The translations under genes were made by a program, and so were the position numbers. Shown here piece after piece: positions 1-7,281 of a stretch of DNA of 40,443 bases (within the stretch, counting starts at the first letter, position 1; each line of letters opens with the position of its first letter). Source of the stretch: Pseudomonadota bacterium (lineage in GTDB: Bacteria > Pseudomonadota > Gammaproteobacteria > Burkholderiales > Burkholderiaceae_C); the NCBI GenBank assembly GCA_021808445.1, contig JAKBBP010000025.1:1-40443 (forward strand). Reading direction: 5' to 3'. The notes under the pieces are model-generated. The model was given only the letters and a program-made list of their open reading frames with translations, made no database searches and had not been told where the DNA came from.

Positions 1-2
1 AG

Positions 3-203
3 GCCTACGCCTCGCCGAAGCGGCCCGGGCGGGCGCGCAGGGACGGCGCGACGGACCCGCAACCGCCGGCTTCGGGGCCACCGCCTTCGCCTCCGCCTCC
101 GCCTCCGCCTTCCGGGCCGCCTTCCGGGCCACCTTCCGCACCTCCTTCCGGTCCGCCCTCGTCCGCAGCCGCGCGGCCTCGCGTGGCGCGGCGCCTGCGC
201 TGA
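3..203 (+). CDS. C-terminal tail of a proline-rich protein (partial, 5' end outside window)
   Basis: One frame is open from the left edge to a TGA at 201-203. It would encode about 66 residues that are basic at both ends and dominated in the middle by Pro, Ser and Gly (PPS and GPP runs, from CCT-CCG and TCC-GGG codons). The TGA shares its last base with the ATG of the next gene (TGATG), an arrangement typical of translational coupling, and no separate ribosome site is visible for that gene. The coupling is the main reason to call this stretch coding. No domain can be recognised and no function is proposed. In DNA this rich in GC an open frame of this length can occur by chance, so the call is tentative. 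Confidence 0.45.
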   Translation, partial: AYASPKRPGRARRDGATDPQPPASGPPPSPPPPPPPSGPPSGPPSAPPSGPPSSAAARPRVARRLR

Positions 204-1180
204 TGCAGCGCCCCGAGCCCGATGCGCCGGGCCAGCTGGTCACCCTGACCCTGCAGCCCGGCCTGGACGTGTCCTACGAGGTGGACACGCTGGTGGACGA
301 CCGCAAGCTGCATGCCTCGCACTACCGCGTGGACCCTGGGGGCAATGGCATCAACGTGGCGCGGGGCCTGGAGCGCCTGGGCCTGCCGGCGCATGCCTGC
401 CTGGCGGTGGCCGGAGAGATCGGCGAGCTCATCGAGCGCCTGCTGCGGCGCCAGGTGCGCCATGTGCACGCGGTGCGCATTGCCGGGGAGACGCGCATCA
501 ACGCCACGGTGCAGCAGGCACGCCCGCCGGCGCAGTACGAGGTCATCGGCAGCGGCCCGCCGCTGCCCGGGGCCGCGCTGGACGAGCTGCTCGAGCGGGT
601 GCGCAGCCTGGGGGCCGGGGGCATCGTGGCGCTGACGGGATCGGTGCCCCCCGGCACCTCGGTCAAGCTGTACGCGACCCTGAGCCGCGAATTGCGCGCG
701 CTGGGCGGACGCGTGGTGCTGGACATGCAGGGCGAGGCGCTGGCGCTGGCGGTGCGCGAGCGGCCGTGGCTGATCAAGCCCAACCGCTGGGAGCTCGAGC
801 AGTTGAGCGCTCGCGCCCTGCCGCGCATCGAGGACGTGCGGCGCGAGGCCTGCGCGCTGGTGCGCCGGGGGGTGGATCATGTGTGCGTGTCCCTGGGCGC
901 GCAGGGCGCCCTGCTGGCCACTGCCGCCGGGGTCTGGCGCGGCATGGCGCCGCGGGTGGCGGTGCGCTCCACCGTGGGCGCCGGCGACTCCATGCTGGCC
1001 GGCCTGATGGCAGCGCTGGCGCGCGGGGATGCGCCGGAGCTGGCGCTGCGCCTGGGGCTGGCCTGCGGAAGCGGCACCGCCGCGCAGCCGGGCACCGAGA
1101 TCTTCGACGTGGCGCAGCTGCCGGCGCTGCTCGAGCACACACGGGTGCGGCGCCTGGACCAGGGCCGGGCCGGGGCCTGA
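203..1180 (+). CDS. pfkB: PfkB-family sugar kinase (6-phosphofructokinase II / 1-phosphofructokinase type)
   Basis: This is a ribokinase-fold kinase predicted to phosphorylate a sugar phosphate, most likely fructose 6-phosphate or fructose 1-phosphate, with ATP in the cytoplasm. At 325 aa it has the usual family length. Visible motifs are the N-terminal substrate-binding PGGNGINVARGL (residues 45-56), GSVPPG (146-151), KPN (192-194) and the PfkB signature STVGAGDSM, whose Asp262 is the expected catalytic base. These resemble E. coli PfkB, which has PGGGGINVARA and STVGAGDSM. The start is the ATG overlapping the upstream stop codon; there is no SD site, so translation is probably coupled. The gene converges on the exporter at 1205. 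Substrate choice between fructose 6-phosphate, fructose 1-phosphate and tagatose 6-phosphate cannot be read from the sequence. Confidence 0.85.
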   Translation: MQRPEPDAPGQLVTLTLQPGLDVSYEVDTLVDDRKLHASHYRVDPGGNGINVARGLERLGLPAHACLAVAGEIGELIERLLRRQVRHVHAVRIAGETRINATVQQARPPAQYEVIGSGPPLPGAALDELLERVRSLGAGGIVALTGSVPPGTSVKLYATLSRELRALGGRVVLDMQGEALALAVRERPWLIKPNRWELEQLSARALPRIEDVRREACALVRRGVDHVCVSLGAQGALLATAAGVWRGMAPRVAVRSTVGAGDSMLAGLMAALARGDAPELALRLGLACGSGTAAQPGTEIFDVAQLPALLEHTRVRRLDQGRAGA

Positions 1181-1211
1181 GCCGGCCTGATCACCGGTGC
1201 GCGCTCAGGCC
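1174..1211. terminator. Hairpin across the convergent pfkB and exporter gene ends
   Basis: GGCCTGAGC (1174-1182) is an exact inverted repeat of GCTCAGGCC (1203-1211), with a 20-base loop. The stem includes both stop codons. There is no T-run on either strand, so it may be a weak bidirectional terminator or only an mRNA 3'-end structure. Confidence 0.4.
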
Positions 1212-2398
1212 GGTGCCAGGCCGCGGCGGCCGTGGGCCAGTGCGCGCGCGCCGAGCATGGCCAGCAGCGCCAGCAGGCCGAAGGCGCGCAACTGGCCCAC
1301 CTCGAACAGGGCGGCCAGCGCCCCGGCCAGGGCTCCGGCGCAGTTGATCAGGCTGGAGGCCCAGGCCATGCGCAGGCCCATGTCCTGCTGGGCGCGCTCC
1401 ACGATGGCGCGGAACAGCGGGGCCAGCAACAGGCCGGCGCCCACCATGAACACGCCGTAGCAGGCCACGACCAGCACCGCCGGAAGGCGCAGCAGCGCCG
1501 CGGCCAGCGTGGCGGCGATGCCCCACGCACACAGGTCCAGCGCGCGCACCAGCAGCAGGGTGCGGGGATACAGGCCAAGCATGGGGTCGACCAGGCGGGT
1601 GCCGGCGATGTAGGCGCCGCAGGCATAGAGCTGGGCCCATACGAAGCCCCGGCTGCCGCCGTCGGAGGCGCGCAGCATGAAGGGACCGCTGACCACCCAG
1701 AGCACCATGACGGCGAACACCAGGCACCACACGCCCAGCAGGCTCATCATGGGGGCGTTGCGCAGCAGGGCCAGGTAGTTGGCCGCGATGGAGCGGGTGG
1801 ACAGCGGGCGGCTGCGCGAGCGGTCCACGGTCTCGGGCATCCAGCGTGCCAGCAGCGCGACCAGCGCGGCGCCGCCGATGCCCAGCAGCACGAAGCTGCC
1901 CTGCCAGGGCGCCAGCAGCATGGCGCCGGCGCCCAGCGCGGGGCCGAGCGCGGGCGCGAGCACGGTGACGCTGCCCATCCAGGCCTGGATGCGGATGGCG
2001 GTGCGCGCCTCGAACAGCTCGTGGATGCCGGCATAGCCCACGGTGATGGCCCAGACCCCGGCGCAGCCCTGGGCCAGGCGGGCGCCCAGGAACCAGCCGT
2101 AGCGGGACATCAGCGCGCAGGCCAGGCTGGCCAGCGCGAAGCCGACCACGCCGGCCAGCAGCACGCTCCTGCGTCCGAGGCGGTCGGACACGGGGCCGGT
2201 GATCAGTTGCACCACGGCCGCCCCGGCCGACCAGATGGCGATGCTGAGCTGGGCTGCCGCCTGGCTGACGCCGAAGCCCTGCTGCACCCGTGGCAGGGCG
2301 GGCAGGTACATGTCCTGCGACAGGTAGACGACGACTTCCAGCAGGACCAGGGCAAGCGGGAAGCGCCACCATGCGGTGGTCTGCGGTGCTGGAGGCAT
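1205..2398 (-). CDS. MFS multidrug exporter, Bcr/CflA family
   Basis: This is an inner-membrane drug:H+ antiporter of the DHA1 class, about 397 aa and predicted to have 12 membrane helices. Helix 1 carries the Bcr/CflA-typical LSQDMYLPALP sequence. The loop between helices 2 and 3 carries MFS motif A as GPVSDRLGRRS. A Gly/Pro-rich motif (ALGPALGAG) lies in the fifth-helix region, as in the antiporter motif C. The frame extends 48 codons upstream, but that stretch is Arg/Cys/Pro-rich and unlike a membrane protein, so the ATG at 2398, directly before the WWRFPLALVLLE helix, is preferred. Its SD site is weak. The gene stands alone between the convergent kinase and the small ORF upstream. The drug substrate is unknown. 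Confidence 0.88.
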   Translation of the reverse strand: MPPAPQTTAWWRFPLALVLLEVVVYLSQDMYLPALPRVQQGFGVSQAAAQLSIAIWSAGAAVVQLITGPVSDRLGRRSVLLAGVVGFALASLACALMSRYGWFLGARLAQGCAGVWAITVGYAGIHELFEARTAIRIQAWMGSVTVLAPALGPALGAGAMLLAPWQGSFVLLGIGGAALVALLARWMPETVDRSRSRPLSTRSIAANYLALLRNAPMMSLLGVWCLVFAVMVLWVVSGPFMLRASDGGSRGFVWAQLYACGAYIAGTRLVDPMLGLYPRTLLLVRALDLCAWGIAATLAAALLRLPAVLVVACYGVFMVGAGLLLAPLFRAIVERAQQDMGLRMAWASSLINCAGALAGALAALFEVGQLRAFGLLALLAMLGARALAHGRRGLAPA

Positions 2399-2563
2399 CG
2401 TCGGGCAGGCTCGGGATCGCGGCTGGGGCCGGCCGGGGTTGCAGCGCAGAGGCTGGCAGACCCGCCGGGAGGCGCAAGCCTCGGCGGCCCGCGTGCGGCG
2501 ATTGTGCGCAGGCGGCGTCGCGCGCGCGCACGCCCGCGACAAAAACCCGAGTACCCGAGTTGC

Positions 2564-2767
2564 TCAGCGGGCCTTCAAGTCGACGGTGCGCCGGGCCGTG
2601 CGCGCGGCCTTGTGGTCCTTCTGGCCGGTGTTGGCGTGGCGCCCGGCGATTTCCTCCGCAGCCGCCTGCTCGCGCGGGGCCTCGGCGTCGCGCCTGGGCG
2701 CACGTCGCTCGGCCGGCGCCTTGGGCGACACGGCAGGGGCGCGGGGAGGCTTGGTGGATGGGGACAT
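2564..2767 (-). CDS. Small basic hypothetical protein (67 aa)
   Basis: A 67-residue, Lys/Arg/Ala/Pro-rich protein with no Cys, membrane segment or signal peptide. The N-terminal half has SPSTKPPRAP-like low complexity and the C-terminal half is polar and basic, ending RTVDLKAR. It is called as a gene because a GGAG lies 6 bases before the ATG, and the leader has a promoter-like TAGATT and a strong hairpin. I do not recognise a family; nucleic-acid binding would be only a guess from charge. It is a single gene with a 165-bp gap to the exporter downstream and a 130-bp gap upstream. It could be a chance ORF. Confidence 0.5.
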   Translation of the reverse strand: MSPSTKPPRAPAVSPKAPAERRAPRRDAEAPREQAAAEEIAGRHANTGQKDHKAARTARRTVDLKAR

Positions 2768-2784
2768 GGCATGCTCCGCGATGC

Positions 2785-2805
2785 GGGCCCGCGACGCGCG
2801 GGCCC
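2785..2805 (-). other. Perfect 9-bp stem hairpin in the leader of the small ORF
   Basis: GGGCCCGCG and CGCGGGCCC are exact inverted repeats around a 3-base loop. The hairpin sits just upstream of the SD site of the gene starting at 2767 and downstream of a TAGATT that could be its -10 (minus strand, about 2818-2823). It could be a regulatory leader hairpin or a protein-binding palindrome. Confidence 0.5.
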
Positions 2806-2873
2806 CTCGCCGCCCAATCTAGGCCCGGCGTCCGGCGCGCGCACGGCGGCACGCGCACGGGGCTTGATCCGGC

Positions 2874-2891
2874 GCGGGGTCGGAGCCCCGC
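2874..2891 (-). terminator. Possible terminator hairpin of the 2.9-7.1 kb operon
   Basis: GCGGGG (2874-2879) and CCCCGC (2886-2891) form a 6-bp stem with a 6-base loop, a few bases after the stop codon of the quinone-oxidoreductase-like gene on the minus strand. No T-run follows, so it is not a canonical intrinsic terminator. Confidence 0.35.
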
Positions 2892-2897
2892 GGTGTT

Positions 2898-3872
2898 TCA
2901 ACAGTCCACCACCACCTTGCCCATCACGCCTCGCGCCGCCATGCGCTGCAGCGCGTCCAGCGCGCCGTCCAGGCCCACGCGCTCGGTGATGGGCGGGCGC
3001 AGCCGTCCCTGGCCGAACCAGGCGACCAGCTGCTCCATGTCGCGCAGGTGGGCGGCGGGGTCGCGTCGCAGCGCCTCGCCCCAGTACACGCCCAGCACGC
3101 GGCGCTCCTGCAGCAGCACGAGGTTGAGGGGCAGGCGCGGGATCTCGCCCGCGGCGAAGCCGACCACCAGGTAGCTGCCGCGCCAGGCGGTGGCGCGCAG
3201 GGCCTTTTCCGCATAAGGGCCGCCGACCGGGTCGAGCACGACGTCGGCGCCGCGCCCGTCGCTGAGCTCGAGCACGCGCTGGCGCAGGTCCTGGGTGGAG
3301 TAGTCGATGCCGGCATCGGCTCCGTGACGGGCCGCCAGTTCCAGGCGCGAGGCGCTGGAGGCGGCGGCGATCACCCGTGCTCCCAGCGCCTTGCCGACTT
3401 CGACGGCGGCCAGCCCGACGCCGCCCGCCGCGCCCAGCACGAGCAGGGTCTGGCCCTCGCGCAGGGCGGCGATGGTGCGCAGCGCATGCAGCGCGGTGCC
3501 GTAGGTGAGCACGAAGGCGGCGCCCTGCGCGAAGTCCATGCCCGCGGGCAGGGGGAGCAGGCGCGCGGCGTCGACCACGCAGCGTTCGGCGAGCCCGCCG
3601 TGGCCGGCGAAGGCCACCACGGCGTCGCCCACGCGCGCGTCGCGCACGCCTTCGCCCAGCGCCTCGATGACGCCGGCGAACTCGGCGCCGGGGGAGAAGG
3701 GCAGCGCGGGCTTGACCTGGTACAGGCCCTGCACGATCAGCGCATCGGGGAAATTGAGCGAACAGGCGCGCACGCGCACCACCACCTGGCCGGGCCCGGG
3801 CGAGGGGTCGGCCGCCTGCTCCAGGCGCAGGTCGGCGATGGGCCCGAAGGCGTGGCACATCAGGGCTTTCAT
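2898..3872 (-). CDS. Zinc-free medium-chain dehydrogenase/reductase (NADPH:quinone oxidoreductase-like)
   Basis: A 324-aa cytoplasmic NAD(P)H-dependent oxidoreductase of the quinone-oxidoreductase branch of the MDR superfamily. The GroES-like N-terminal half has SLNFPDALIVQG and PFSPGAEFAG. The Rossmann half has the cofactor motif GAAGGVG (147-153). The cysteines and histidines of zinc alcohol dehydrogenases are absent. It is the last gene of a four-gene operon. Its ATG overlaps the SDR stop codon as ATGA, and an AGGAA SD lies upstream. Such enzymes reduce quinones or alpha,beta-unsaturated carbonyls; next to acyl-CoA dehydrogenases it may act on an enoyl intermediate, but the substrate is not evident. 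Confidence 0.82.
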   Translation of the reverse strand: MKALMCHAFGPIADLRLEQAADPSPGPGQVVVRVRACSLNFPDALIVQGLYQVKPALPFSPGAEFAGVIEALGEGVRDARVGDAVVAFAGHGGLAERCVVDAARLLPLPAGMDFAQGAAFVLTYGTALHALRTIAALREGQTLLVLGAAGGVGLAAVEVGKALGARVIAAASSASRLELAARHGADAGIDYSTQDLRQRVLELSDGRGADVVLDPVGGPYAEKALRATAWRGSYLVVGFAAGEIPRLPLNLVLLQERRVLGVYWGEALRRDPAAHLRDMEQLVAWFGQGRLRPPITERVGLDGALDALQRMAARGVMGKVVVDC

Positions 3873-4723
3873 GGCGAGGGTTCCTGGGAAGAGGGGGGGT
3901 GGACGGCGGCGGCCGCGATCTCGGCGAAGCGCTCCTGTACGGCCTGGCCGATGCGCGCGTGGGGCAGGATGTAGAACTGGCCGCGCGCCATGGCCTCGAA
4001 GGCGAACCGGGCAATGTCGTCGGCGCTGAGGCGTCCGGCGAGTACCGCATGCTCCATGTTCTGTTCGTAGGGGCGCGAGGCCTCGGTGGCCGGCTCGGTG
4101 GCGCCGAAGCGCCCGGGGCGCACGCGGCTGCTGGCGTGGATTCCGGTGGGAACCCAGGCCGGGCACAGCACGGACACCTCGATGGGGCTGTGCTGCGCGG
4201 CCAGTTCGGCGCGCAGGGTTTCCGACAGGGCGACCACGCCCTGCTTGCTGGCGTTGTAGGCGGACAGCCCCGGGGTGGACACGAGCCCCGCGGCGGACGC
4301 GGTGTTGAGCACATGCGCGCGGGTCCCCGAGGCCTGCATGCGTGGCAGGAAATGCCGGATGCCGTGGGCCACGCCGAACAGGTTGACCCCGATCACCCAT
4401 TCCCAATCGGCCGCGCTGTGCTCCACGGCCAGGCGGCTGAAGCCGACCCCGGCGTTGTTGCACAGCAGGTGCACCGCGCCGTGGCGGGCGAAGGCGGCGT
4501 CGGCCAGGCGCGCCACCTCGGCGTCGCGGCTGACGTCCGCGGCGTGCAGCAGCAGGCGCGCCGGATCGGCGCCGAGGCCGCGGCCGGCTGCCTGGAGCGC
4601 GGCGGGATCCAGGTCGCTGAGCACCAGGCGCATGCCGCGCGCCAGTGCCTGGCGGGCCAGCGCCAGGCCGATGCCGCCTGCCGCGCCGGTGATCACCGCG
4701 ACGCGGTCGTTGAAGTCCTGCAT
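3869..4723 (-). CDS. Short-chain dehydrogenase/reductase (SDR)
   Basis: A classical SDR of 284 aa that oxidises or reduces a hydroxyl/keto group with NAD(P)(H). All core motifs are present: TGAAGGIG cofactor loop (residues 12-19), NNAG (89-92), and catalytic Ser143 with Tyr156 and Lys160 (YNASK). The acidic D37 after the second beta strand suggests NAD(H) preference. The start has an AGGAGCT SD; a longer frame upstream lies in the intergenic gap. It overlaps the next gene by four bases, so the two are translationally coupled. With two acyl-CoA dehydrogenase subunits upstream it may oxidise a 3-hydroxyacyl or other hydroxy intermediate. An SDR also accompanies the LvaA/LvaC-type 4-hydroxyacid enzymes, which have counterparts across the divergent promoter here. 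Confidence 0.85.
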   Translation of the reverse strand: MQDFNDRVAVITGAAGGIGLALARQALARGMRLVLSDLDPAALQAAGRGLGADPARLLLHAADVSRDAEVARLADAAFARHGAVHLLCNNAGVGFSRLAVEHSAADWEWVIGVNLFGVAHGIRHFLPRMQASGTRAHVLNTASAAGLVSTPGLSAYNASKQGVVALSETLRAELAAQHSPIEVSVLCPAWVPTGIHASSRVRPGRFGATEPATEASRPYEQNMEHAVLAGRLSADDIARFAFEAMARGQFYILPHARIGQAVQERFAEIAAAAVHPPSSQEPSP

Positions 4724-4769
4724 GGTGCGGAGCTCCTGGGTGGGAGGATGGGGGGAGGTTCGCGCTGGG

Positions 4770-5885
4770 TCATCGGGCCGCTTCGCCGGCGCCGGCCCGC
4801 AGGTAGCGCAGGAGCTGCTGGCGGCTGTCACCCAGCCAGAGCTCGGCCAGGCTCAGGCGCTTGAACCAGTGGCTGAGCACCAGCTCGTCGCTGAGGCCGA
4901 TTCCGCCATGCAGTTGCACCACCCCTTGCGAGATCTCGCGACAGGCGCGTCCGACGCGGGCCTTGACCGCCGCCATCAGTCGGGCGCGGCGCGCCGCAGT
5001 CTCGCCCTCGATCCGGCCTGCAGCCAGCCAGACCATGGAACGCGCCTGTTCCAGCTCCATCCACAGGCTCGCGGCGCGATGGCGCAGCACCTGCTGGGCC
5101 GCCAGGGGGCGGCCGAACTGCACGCGGGTGTTGAGGTAGGCGATGGTGGCGTCCAGCGCAGCCTGCATCACGCCCACGGCGTCGGCGCACACGGCGGCCA
5201 GCCAGAGGTCGCGCAGCTCCTCGGCGAGCTGGCGGGCCTCGCCGGGCAGGCGGGCGTCGGCGCGCAGGCGCACGCCTCGCAGGCTCAGCTCGGCGGCGTG
5301 CTGGCCATCCAGCAGCGCGTAGGGCCGCAGGCTCAGGCCCTGGGAGTCGGCCGGCACGGCGAACCAGGCGGGCTGGCCGTCCTCGCAGCGGGCCCAGACC
5401 AGCAGCACATGGGCCTGCGCGGCCTGCAGCACCAGGCTCTTGGCTCCGTCCAGCACCCAGCCCTGCGCATGGGCGCGGGCTTCGCAGCCCGGCGGGTCGT
5501 GCTCGAAGCCCGCGCCGGGCTCGAACAGGCCGATGGCGCCGACCGCGCCCTCGGCCATGCGCGGCAGCCATTGCGCAGCGGCGGGGCCGCCGCAGCGCGC
5601 GAGCAGGCGCGTGGCCAGCACGCAGCTGCCCAGCACGGGCTCGAGCACCAGGGCGGGGCCCAGCACCTGCAGGGCATGCAGGGCGTCGGCCAGCGGCGCC
5701 TCCAGGCCGCCATGTTCCTGGGGTACCAGCAGGGCGGCCAGGCCCAGCTCGCACAGGCCCTGCCAGCGCGAGGGGTCGAAGCCGCCCGCGGCCTGCGCGC
5801 GGCGGCGCTGCTCGAAGCCGTACTCGCGCTGCACGAAGCGCAGCAGGGAATCTTCGAGCATGCGCTGTTGTTCGGTGGCTTGCAT
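4770..5885 (-). CDS. Acyl-CoA dehydrogenase, small subunit (PimD-like)
   Basis: A 371-aa acyl-CoA dehydrogenase (ACAD)-fold flavoprotein. It keeps the overall fold, including VQFGRPLAAQQ in the helical domain and VQLHGGIGLSDE near the C-terminus. It lacks the substrate/FAD loop of the partner (here LFEPGAGFEHDP) and the C-terminal Y-E-G-T catalytic motif (here AELWLGDS). Such degenerate subunits pair with a more canonical ACAD to form alpha2-beta2 heterotetramers, as in PimC/PimD-type pimeloyl-CoA dehydrogenase and several steroid side-chain ACADs. The gene starts two bases after the stop codon of the large-subunit gene, which supports stoichiometric co-expression. The substrate is not determined; dicarboxyl-CoA is suggested by family and by the FadJ/PimF-like gene across the promoter. 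Confidence 0.8.
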   Translation of the reverse strand: MQATEQQRMLEDSLLRFVQREYGFEQRRRAQAAGGFDPSRWQGLCELGLAALLVPQEHGGLEAPLADALHALQVLGPALVLEPVLGSCVLATRLLARCGGPAAAQWLPRMAEGAVGAIGLFEPGAGFEHDPPGCEARAHAQGWVLDGAKSLVLQAAQAHVLLVWARCEDGQPAWFAVPADSQGLSLRPYALLDGQHAAELSLRGVRLRADARLPGEARQLAEELRDLWLAAVCADAVGVMQAALDATIAYLNTRVQFGRPLAAQQVLRHRAASLWMELEQARSMVWLAAGRIEGETAARRARLMAAVKARVGRACREISQGVVQLHGGIGLSDELVLSHWFKRLSLAELWLGDSRQQLLRYLRAGAGEAAR

Positions 5886-5887
5886 GG

Positions 5888-7132
5888 TCAAGGTCCCTCG
5901 CCGCCACGGACGCCGGTCGAGCCGGCGGCCGGAGCGACCTTGCCGGGGTCCAGTCCCAGGGCACCGGCCAGGATGTTGAGCTGGATCTCGTTGCTGCCGC
6001 CGTAGATCGACACCTTGCGCCAGTTGGCGTATTGCGCGGCCAGCAGCGCGCAGTCCTCGCCGGCCACCGGCTCGAAACCCGCCGGGGGCTCGAAGGCCTC
6101 GGGCTCGAAGGGCAGGGCGCGGGCACCCGCGGCGCGCATGAGCAGCTCGCTGACGCGTTGCTGCAGGCGGCTGCCGAGCACCTTGAGCATCGAGGCCTCG
6201 GCCCCGGGAGGGCCCTCGCGCTGCAGCATGCGCGCCTGCGTGGCCTCGAGGGCGAGCAGGTCGATTTCCAGCTCGGCGATGTCGGCCGCCAGCAGCGGCT
6301 GCTCGCCGGGGCGCAGGCCCCGCGCATCGGGCCGGGCGGCGAGCTCGCGCAGGCGGTCCAGCTCGCGCTGGATGGTGCCGATGCCGGCGATGTTGGCGCG
6401 CTCGTGCCCGAGCAGGTACTTGGCCACGGTCCAGCCCTGGTGCAACTCGCCGACCAGGTTGTCGCGCGGCACGCGCACGCCGTCCAGCCAGACCTCGTTG
6501 ACCTCGTGCTCTCCGTCGAGCAGCCGGATGGGGCGTACTTGCACTCCGGGGCTGCGCATGTCCACGAGCAGGAAGGAAATGCCGCGCTGGGGCCGGGCTT
6601 CGGGGTCGGTGCGGGCGAGGCAGAACATCCAGTCGGCATGCTGCGCCAGCGTGGTCCAGGTCTTCTGGCCGTGCAGCACGAAGCCCTCGCCGTCGGGGAC
6701 GGCGCGGGTCTTGAGGGAGGCGAGGTCGGAGCCGGCGCCGGGTTCGGAGTAGCCCTGGCACCACCAGCTGCGCCCCTCGATGATGGGGGGCAGCAGGCGC
6801 TGGCATTGCGCCGGGGTGCCGAAGCGCAGCAGCACGGGGGCCAGCATCTTGAGCCCGAAGGGCAACTGGCGCGGCGCGCCCAGGCGCGCGCATTCCTCGT
6901 CGAACACGGCGCTTTGCACCGGGGTCCACGCGCATCCGCCCCATTCGCGCGGCCAGTGCACGGCGCCCAGGCCCCGCGCATGCAGCAGGCGCTGCCAGCT
7001 CAGGTGGTCCTCGCGGTCCAGGCGCCGGCCCAGCAGGACCTTGTGGCGCAGGGCCTCGGGCAGCAGGGCGCGCAGGGTCTCGCGCAGTTCGCGGCGCCAT
7101 CCGGCGAGTTCGGGGAGGATGTCGATGTCCAT
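5888..7132 (-). CDS. Acyl-CoA dehydrogenase, large subunit (PimC-like)
   Basis: A 414-aa FAD enzyme catalysing alpha,beta-dehydrogenation of an acyl-CoA. Visible ACAD features are PREWGG, QGYSEPGAGSDLASL (FAD and substrate loop), GQKTWTT, and the C-terminal YGGSNEIQ. In that last motif Gly378 replaces the Glu that is the catalytic base in medium-chain enzymes; in this branch the base normally lies elsewhere in the fold. The start is the ATG at 7132 (MDIDILPELAG). An upstream ATG at 7198 would place the N-terminus inside the dyad of the intergenic control region. It is the first gene of the minus-strand operon, divergent from the IclR regulator, which probably controls it. It is expected to work with the small subunit encoded next. 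Confidence 0.85.
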   Translation of the reverse strand: MDIDILPELAGWRRELRETLRALLPEALRHKVLLGRRLDREDHLSWQRLLHARGLGAVHWPREWGGCAWTPVQSAVFDEECARLGAPRQLPFGLKMLAPVLLRFGTPAQCQRLLPPIIEGRSWWCQGYSEPGAGSDLASLKTRAVPDGEGFVLHGQKTWTTLAQHADWMFCLARTDPEARPQRGISFLLVDMRSPGVQVRPIRLLDGEHEVNEVWLDGVRVPRDNLVGELHQGWTVAKYLLGHERANIAGIGTIQRELDRLRELAARPDARGLRPGEQPLLAADIAELEIDLLALEATQARMLQREGPPGAEASMLKVLGSRLQQRVSELLMRAAGARALPFEPEAFEPPAGFEPVAGEDCALLAAQYANWRKVSIYGGSNEIQLNILAGALGLDPGKVAPAAGSTGVRGGEGP

Positions 7133-7180
7133 GCGGCTTCGGAAGACTTGCGCCGGGCTGGGTGATCCGCAAAACCGCTG

Positions 7181-7209
7181 TGCGGAACGATGTTCCATGT
7201 GGCTAGAAT
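7181..7209 (+). promoter_or_regulatory. Candidate promoter of the iclR-family gene
   Basis: TAGAAT (7204-7209) matches 5 of 6 positions of the -10 consensus. The hexamer 17 bp upstream (TGCGGA, 7181-7186) is a weak -35, consistent with a regulated promoter. The dyad at 7184-7196 lies between and over these elements. Confidence 0.4.
7184..7196. promoter_or_regulatory. Candidate IclR operator, GGAAC-N3-GTTCC
   Basis: A perfect 5-3-5 inverted repeat lies in the 149-bp gap between the divergent ACAD operon and the iclR-family gene. IclR regulators bind short palindromes of about this size in such positions. It overlaps the -35 region of the candidate plus-strand promoter, so binding could control both directions. 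Inference from position and symmetry only. Confidence 0.5.
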
Positions 7210-7281
7210 GGGGCCATTCTTCCGTCGGGTCCAGGGGCTGTCAAGGCGCCGGGGCCCCTTCGCTGGCAGGGAGCAAGAACC

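Noticed and set aside
59-170. A low-complexity CCT/CCG/TCC run as a possible repeat element or CRISPR-like array.
   Set aside because: The units are short codon-level repeats of a proline-rich frame with no spacers.
2517-2535. An alternating CG-rich run that could form Z-DNA.
   Set aside because: Such runs are common by composition here, and there is no associated feature.
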